Below are positions 58,701 to 64,000 of a DNA stretch of 64,000 nucleotides, piece after piece (positions within the stretch are counted from its first letter, which is position 1; the number at the start of each line of letters is the position of its first letter). The stretch is from Acanthococcus lagerstroemiae (Eukaryota; Arthropoda; Insecta; Hemiptera; Eriococcidae): the NCBI GenBank assembly GCA_031841125.1, contig CM063106.1, positions 33,600,001 to 33,664,000 of the forward strand, read 5' to 3'. The position numbers and the translations under genes were made by a program. Under the pieces are notes generated by a model. The model did no database searches, was not told the DNA's origin, and was given only the letters and a program-made list of their open reading frames with translations.

Positions 58701-58861
58701 AGGTGAGGAGCACCTTCGCCTACTATGGGCCGGGGGTATATTCAATGCAATGTAAAAATAATATACTAATAAATTAGAAGAACACTATGTATACACATGT
58801 AAAAATTACAAATTACGCATCGCATTGTAAACATGTACTACCCAAATAAAAGGTTTGATTG
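55723..58861 (+). mobile_element. RTE-type LINE, decayed, nested
   Basis: Flanked by an exact 11-bp duplication, ACATTCTTCAT (55712-55722 and 58862-58872). The order is an AP endonuclease (NVRTLKGEEKL, LVYAPTSTSSEQ, VILGDFNSQIG, SDHRLI), a reverse transcriptase (YRPISLSPTISKMFSKLIE, DYNKAFDSLEH, GVRQGDPLSPLLF, FADDIAVIS) and a C-terminal WRWAGHVARLHKDRW motif. The sense strand is A-rich. The 3' end finishes GGTTTGATTG without a long poly(A), as RTE elements do. Stops at about 56007, 56908, 57554 and 58151 and a frame change near 57296 in an A run show it is dead. It appears near full length and fell between the two transposon genes. Confidence 0.85.
55884..58777 (+). pseudogene. RTE endonuclease-reverse transcriptase, broken
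   Basis: The single polyprotein of the nested LINE. Endonuclease part runs from 55884 to about 56640, linker to about 57290, reverse transcriptase to about 58150, C-terminal part to 58777. The catalytic FADD motif is retained at about 57978. One stop replaces an expected Trp codon (about 56007), a common transition-type decay. At least four stops and one frameshift preclude a functional product. Confidence 0.85.
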
Positions 58862-58890
58862 ACATTCTTCATATCAGCTTGATTCTTTTT

Positions 58891-60690
58891 TTATCCATCA
58901 TATTTGATTAGAGGAGGATGCATATTGATAATACCGCACGCAACGCGCATACAATGGTCGAGATATTTAATCAAGTTATGTTGAACACAGCTGTGTGGTG
59001 CCAGTAATGCAAAATGACGTAGTCGTCCAATAACTCTCTCGACGTGGATTCGCAAGCTCGCAATTTGTTTCGTTTTCCGGACATCCACTTTTGACATTTT
59101 TTTGCCACTTTCAGCACTTGGTGGGCGGACTAATTTGCAGCCTTGTTGTTGAAGACGAGCATCAAGGCCTTTGAAACCACGATCGGCCATAACCCAACTT
59201 CCTTGTGGTAATTTATCCAAAAATCCTGATATTTCTGTTATTTGTAAGTCAGAAGTGCGGCCTCCATAACCGCTAGACACAAAAATTGTCACCCCATTCG
59301 GTGTACATGCAATGAGAAATTTCAAGGTATTGCATTTTTTGTATTCTGACCACGTTAAGGCTTGGAGGATAGGGTCCAATGGTTTCTGAATCTCTATTTC
59401 AAAGCAGTCTACTATGGCTACAACTTTGCGATAATGCAGTCGAAATGCGATCGGTAACATGGTTTCTATGATGCTTGGATTAGGCCACACAATAAATTGC
59501 TCAAAAAGGTTTGTGATAAGAGGCAGTGTATTACTGAAGATCCCACGAATTTTTTTCTCGTTCATATTGAAACGATGTCCTAGGTCAGAGAAGGTATAAT
59601 TTTTACGTAATTTAAGTAAAACAATACAAATATTTTCACAAGGAATCGTCGTCAACTCTGTGATTACACTAATAATATGAACGGCTTCTGAGGGTAGACC
59701 CAAATATTCTCTTGGAAAGCGGATGTAGAATGGTCGAGTATCTAGTGTCATGGAGCTTGCCTCGCTCTCTTGACTCACACGAAAAATACTTGAGCTTACT
59801 TGACTCCCTGAAAAATCACTACTCGAATCCATATCAGCAGTAGTTTTTGATGACTGGCTACATCTACTCGGTGATTTCTCATGTATTTTGACGTACGGCT
59901 CCACAGGATGAACGAATTCAAAAGGTATTTTGAACTCTTCGGAATCTCGGTTACACTGCACTCCTTTACTGCGATAATGATCCCGTAAACGGCACTGTGT
60001 CCATTTATCGGATTTGCAAGGTCCAGTAGGTTCTGAATTTGCATCATCGCACAGTGGTAACTCTGATGGGACGATTTCTAAAAGGAAGGCATACATTACA
60101 TAAGTATAATAAAATCTGGTCTGGATATGCATGTGTGTACTGAAATAAAGATCATTCGAATATTTACCCATCTCAGATGAAGCACTGTTATCAATGGCGG
60201 TATCATTAACTGCGAGGCATTCCGCTACCAACTTCTTTACCAATCTCTTCTTTCGAACAGCAGCTAAACATTCTCTCTTTGCATATTCACCTGCCTTATC
60301 TTCTTGGCATTTGAAGATTGAGGGTACAGCGTCGGATTTCAAAGCATGCCGTTTGTACACTCCTGTTGTAAATCTGATATAGTTCTCTAAATCAGCTTCT
60401 AACTGTGGAATAAGATAACTTAAATAATAATGGTTCTTTCACATGCTGCACATTTTTCAATACCTATAAGAAAGCGTACTCACATCAAAATGATCCTCAC
60501 AAACAAAAAAATTCGTCTTTGAAGATAAATCTTTCACATCCCTTCTCATGGCACGTAACCATCTACTTCTTACTTTAGAATTTCTTGGTGAAGGGAAGAA
60601 TTTCTTCTCAGGATTCACGATTGAAGAAACTGTGCAGCCTGGAACTGTGCAGATAATTCGCGATTTCTTCTGCTTGTTCGCATCTGTCAT
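58891..60690 (-). CDS. THAP-DDE transposase
   Basis: Three exons (60484-60690, 60168-60402, 58891-60077) give 542 residues, all open. The N terminus is a THAP zinc finger: CTVPGC, then WLRAMRRD and CEDHF, with the closing AVPSIF box in exon 2. The C-terminal half is a DDE_Tnp_4 domain: VAIVDCFEIEI (first Asp), VMADRGFKG (second Asp) and RIHVERVIGR (Glu), with ALTWSEYKKCNTLKFLI between. THAP would bind the transposon ends; DDE would cut and join. I take MTDANKQKK as start because it directly precedes the THAP domain, although the frame stays open upstream to 60825. The protein has all three acidic residues, so it could be active. Confidence 0.9.
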
Positions 60691-60818
60691 CTTAGGGTTA
60701 TTATACACAATTCGATATTGAATAAATAAATCCGAAATGGAACGTAAAAAGAGAACTTCACAACGATGAGCGTTGATGTAAATGCATTGTGTAAACCGTG
60801 TAGCTGATAAGCGTAGAC

Positions 60819-60838
60819 ATGTCAAGTCTGTGACGTCA
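60819..60838 (-). promoter_or_regulatory. Subterminal inverted motif, right
   Basis: On the minus strand TGACGTCACAGACTTGACAT, about 130 bases before the transposase start. It differs by one base from the left copy. Confidence 0.55.
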
Positions 60839-61269
60839 TACTAGGTGCTCCGAAAATAACACTACGTTTTTACGCTGTATGATTTTTCCCTACTTTAGGA
60901 TTTTTTTTCTCAGCTTGTACTCAACTTATAGAAGTCCGGTTTTCACTATTATTCATGAGTTCTTTCAAGGAACAACATATATTATTTTTAAAAATTGCGT
61001 CCGGGAGTCTATTGTTGATATTTGCGCGCGCGTAGAAAGTTTACTTTCAGTTCTTGGAATATACGAGTATATGCATGTACATTTGTAAACAAAACACAAT
61101 GTTAATTTCCTATGTGCAAATATTAATAAGAATCAATACAAATATCATCCAAGATTTCGTGCGAAGAACAAAATTCAGGAAAAGTTACTGCCTAAAAAAA
61201 AAAAAAGGAAAATTTGCATGCAGCTGTTATCGCGTTATAGGCAACTTTATATAGTCGTCATCGGCCATC

Positions 61270-62215
61270 TTCTACTGATTAGGTACATATCTGTTGTACC
61301 AAGTGATGCCGAAACAGGTCCGGTTATGATGAGAGACATGACCTGCTGCGTTCCACAGGGATCAGTACTCGGATCTACCCTGTGGAACATCGCCTTCAAC
61401 GGATTGCCAAAGTTGGCACTACCACCCAGGGCCTTAGAGCGGAGCAGAGCATCGGAGCAAGCCTTTTTTTGACTCCTCGGAGCGGAGCAAAAAAATTTAG
61501 AACACCCAGAGCGGAGCAAAAAAATTTTGATTGTTGGAGCGGAGCAAAAAAATTGACCACTCGGAGCGGAACAACAAATTTTTGACCCCTTGGGGCAGAG
61601 CAAGGAACGGAGCAAAAAAAATCGGGTGCCGGAGCGAAGCTTTGGAGCGGAGCAACAGTAAATTGGACTTGCTCCAAGGCCCTGGGGTAAACATGCAGGG
61701 CCTTTGAGCGGAGCAAAAAAATTTGGAACACCCGGAGCGGAGCAAAAAAGTTTTGATTGTTGGAGCCTGGAGTAAAGGAGCGGAACAAAAAAATTGAACG
61801 ATCGGAGCGGAGCACGGAGCGAAGCAACAAATTTTTGACTCCTTGGAGCAAAGCAAGGAGCGGAGCAAAAAAAATTGGGTGTCAGAGCGGAGCAACAGTA
61901 AATTGAACTTGCTCCAAGGCCCTACTACCATGAAGCATCAAGCTCATATGCTACACCAACGACACTCTGTTGGTGTGCCAAGCCGCGACTACAGCAGAGA
62001 GGTCAGGCGACGAGTTAACCAGACGTTGGAGATGTTGATTCACTGGATCTAGTCGGCAGGGCTGTGCTTGACAGTACAGAAGATGGAGGCGATACTGTGT
62101 ACGATGCGACGCAAGTAGTACATTCCATATCCATCTTTGTCCTAAAACCTTAAAAGGTGTGAAGATTGGGCTCTTTACAGCCCTGAAGTATCTGGGGCTA
62201 TGGTTCAATCGGAGA
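61270..62215 (+). mobile_element. R1/Jockey-type LINE fragment
   Basis: Frame pieces read MMRDMTCCVPQGSVLGSTLW and, after the nested element, CYTNDTLLVCQAATTAERSG and LKYLGLWFN. These are the reverse transcriptase VPQGSVLGP block, the Y-x-DD block (here YTND, so the catalytic pair is damaged) and the KYLGLWLD block. It is short and broken by stops. Confidence 0.65.
61428..61923. mobile_element. GGAGCGGAGC-rich element, two copies
   Basis: Two adjacent copies (61428-61683 and 61697-61923), each bounded by AGGGCCTTNGAGC and GCTCCAAGGCCCT. The interior is a ladder of GAGCGGAGCAAAAAAA spaced 30-40 bases. The outer flanks share ACTACCA, a likely target duplication, and LINE sequence resumes after it. 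Confidence 0.7.
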
Positions 62216-62870
62216 TGAGCAGTCAGCCGGAAGCCGCGGTAGTCAGCCGGGTTTGAGCAAAATCTTAGGAAGCTAGAAGCTAGGAAGCCGAAATGGGTCG
62301 GTTAGAGAAGCCAATTGTTTTTCGGCTTCTTAATCGGCTTCTTGTGATTTGTGACTTCAGCTTTTTGTCCGTTTCGGATAATATTTATGGCGGATCGGTT
62401 GGTAAGTCAGATATTATTATTTCAGATGGTTGGATCTTTCTATTGTGCTATCATATGACCCCTCTTAACTCTTATCACCCTCTACCATTTGTAATGAAAC
62501 ACATGATTTTCTCCATTGTTGACTTTTGGGGATAAGTAGGTGCGTTTTGATACACCAATCGTTAAGTATCGATAAATCAACCGAAGTCTAACTCTGGACG
62601 GTACCTATATTATGTGTAGCATACGTAGCTCGGTATATACTACGACGACAAAACAGACCCGGTACCAGAATTCTTCTTTGGCAGTGGATTTCATGGCGTT
62701 GACCGTTAAAAGTTATAAAAAACACTTATTTACGAGCGAAGCAAGCAAAATTTTCTTTATCTTTCGGAAATTTATGTGAAAGCATTTTAAGCATTCTATT
62801 TTTGACGGTCAAAAGGGGATAACTCCCCCCCCCCCCGAAACTGGCTATTAGACAGAAGAGTTTTTTTTCC

Positions 62871-63157
62871 TACATGCTCGAAAAGCGTCTTATTTGTAAC
62901 CACTTTTCAGTGCAAGAAGTGAAATTTCCGAATCGACAATGTAGTGCATAAACAATACACCAAAAAGGATGCAAAAATAATCCAGTTTTGCACTAGAGCA
63001 AAAAAGTGACATCAGAACCGTATGTTTACTTGGCAGTTGGTGGTAGAAGGAAGGTTCACACTAGACGTGGACAGGCGCGTCATTTTCGTCGCTTATACAT
63101 ATTTTGATACCTAAGCGTTCCAGCAATTTCTAGAAACTACTGCTTTTCGAGCATGTA
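62871..63157. repeat. Inverted-repeat unit
   Basis: TACATGCTCGAAAAGC and its exact complement GCTTTTCGAGCATGTA are 255 bases apart. Non-coding interior. Confidence 0.5.
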
Positions 63158-63167
63158 TTTAAAAAAA

Positions 63168-63272
63168 TATATAGTTTGCAACTTTTGCAAGAGGCGCGTT
63201 ATTCGCTCGTGCTGTAAACTTCGCACTCGTCACGAATAACGCGCTTCTTGCACTTGTTGCAAAATATACTAT
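63168..63272. repeat. Foldback element
   Basis: Arms TTTGCAACTTTTGCAAGAGG-type and its imperfect complement, with a perfect inner pair GCGCGTTATTCG / CGAATAACGCGC. About 105 bp. Confidence 0.6.
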
Positions 63273-64000
63273 TCTTTTAATTAGTAGAGGAACTCAAACA
63301 TTTCTCCTGTACCAATTTTGACATAATATATGTTGATCATTAAACTGAACTTCATTGAAAAAAGTTAGTACAGCTGAACGAACAATTATCTTCTACTTTT
63401 CTCAGTGTCTAAACTAAATGTCTGTATTCAAGCAGCCCCGAAAGTTCAAACATGCTGAAGTTCATTAACACACTGTTCGTCATCCCTGCTGTAGATATAT
63501 GCCTGTGAGAGTATTTTGATTGGATTCATTTATATACTTCTGAGTAAATGCCGGGCGAAAATTAACTGGATGCACGCGAGAGCAGCAGAAGACCGCGGAA
63601 TCATGGAGAAATATTGTTGGCGACATTGAATAGTCGCGATGCTCAAAACGGATGAACGACGACCTATTTTCTATACACCGAGTTGATTGAACCGCTTATG
63701 CATAGGTAGGTAAATAATTTAATGATAAAGTATGAGTTATGAAAGAAACGATAAGTAATATTGATGTTAGAAAATTAAACAGAAGATAAGAAAATGGCTA
63801 CGTGCACTTAATTCTTATTTGTACCGAGACCTGGGATATGATATTCATGTTGATTCTTATCGATACTTGGGCATAAAAAAATAATATTATACGCTCAGTT
63901 TAAAAATAAGTATGCATAATATATTTCAAGAACACTGAATGTCAACTTCCTATGCGCAAATATTAAAATATGAATCAACGATATCCGAGGTCTACAAGTA

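Larger units (their letters stand above)
53807..61010. mobile_element. Two-gene DNA transposon, ISL2EU-like
   Basis: Terminal inverted repeats begin AGACTCCCGGAC and continue with a near match (AAAATTTTAG against GCAATTTTTA). AT lies on both outer sides (53805-53806 and 61011-61012). It holds two convergent genes, a YqaJ-type nuclease and a THAP-DDE transposase, both readable. Further in, a second inverted match TGACGTCAC(T/A)GACTTGACAT lies before each gene. Removing the nested LINE leaves an element of about 4.05 kb. The pairing of an IS5-like transposase with a YqaJ nuclease is what I recall of the ISL2EU group; that name is from memory. Confidence 0.85.
61011..64000. other. Right-hand repeat region
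   Basis: No host gene seen. It contains a LINE fragment with a nested two-copy element and two foldback units (listed separately). AATTTCCTATGTGCAAATATTAA near 61105 recurs, slightly changed, near 63945, suggesting another dispersed repeat. 62220-62360 is a low-complexity GAAGC/AGCCGG stretch. Confidence 0.5.

Noticed and set aside
60691..60825. Extension of the transposase frame upstream to a Met at 60825
   Set aside because: The residues precede the THAP domain, show no conservation signal, and overlap the subterminal inverted motif, so MTDANK is the better start.
61247..61931. Several long overlapping frames on the minus strand with FLLRS/FAPL repeats
   Set aside because: They are translations of the GGAGCGGAGC ladder repeat, not a protein gene.

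Overview
The window is AT-rich nuclear DNA from an insect. Its genes have short GT-AG introns. Insect-typical members are a ZAD protein and a CYP303A1-like P450. Most of the remaining DNA is MITEs, LINE pieces and short tandem duplications. I cannot name the species; the repeat-rich style would fit a hemipteran such as a mealybug, but that is a guess.

Layout. 0.3-2.8 kb, minus: 5' part of a ZAD-domain gene that probably runs off the left edge. 3.9-5.3 kb, plus: an ING-family chromatin reader with a PHD finger. 9.7-18.9 kb, minus: a complete eight-exon cytochrome P450 (505 aa) whose introns are full of transposon remnants. 18.9-33.8 kb: gene-free, with many non-autonomous elements and LINE scraps. 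33.8-37.0 kb, minus: ribosomal protein L28, whose 2.6 kb second intron carries eight box C/D snoRNAs about 280 nt apart. 38.6-48.0 kb, plus: a BolA-family gene whose 8 kb first intron contains the complete single-exon glucosyltransferase gene ALG6. 48.2-50.9 kb, plus: mevalonate kinase in four exons. 52.5-53.4 kb, minus: an intronless CRYL1-like dehydrogenase.

53.8-61.0 kb: a 7.2 kb DNA transposon with matching terminal inverted repeats and an AT target duplication. It has two convergent genes that both read open: a YqaJ-type PD-(D/E)XK nuclease with a SWIM-like zinc finger, and a THAP-DDE transposase. A decayed RTE-type LINE, flanked by an 11-bp duplication, landed between the two genes and spared both. 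This resembles what I recall of the ISL2EU group of IS5-like eukaryotic transposons. 61.0-64.0 kb: a LINE fragment interrupted by a two-copy GGAGCGGAGC-rich inverted-repeat element, then short foldback repeats.

The host genes are ordinary housekeeping genes of chromatin, translation, iron-sulfur biology, N-glycosylation, isoprenoid and sugar metabolism, with no sign of a shared pathway. The most interesting items are the two-gene transposon with its shared subterminal promoter motif, the six-copy snoRNA expansion in the RpL28 intron, the nested ALG6/BolA arrangement, and a dispersed GTTACC-rich inverted-repeat family found at six places.
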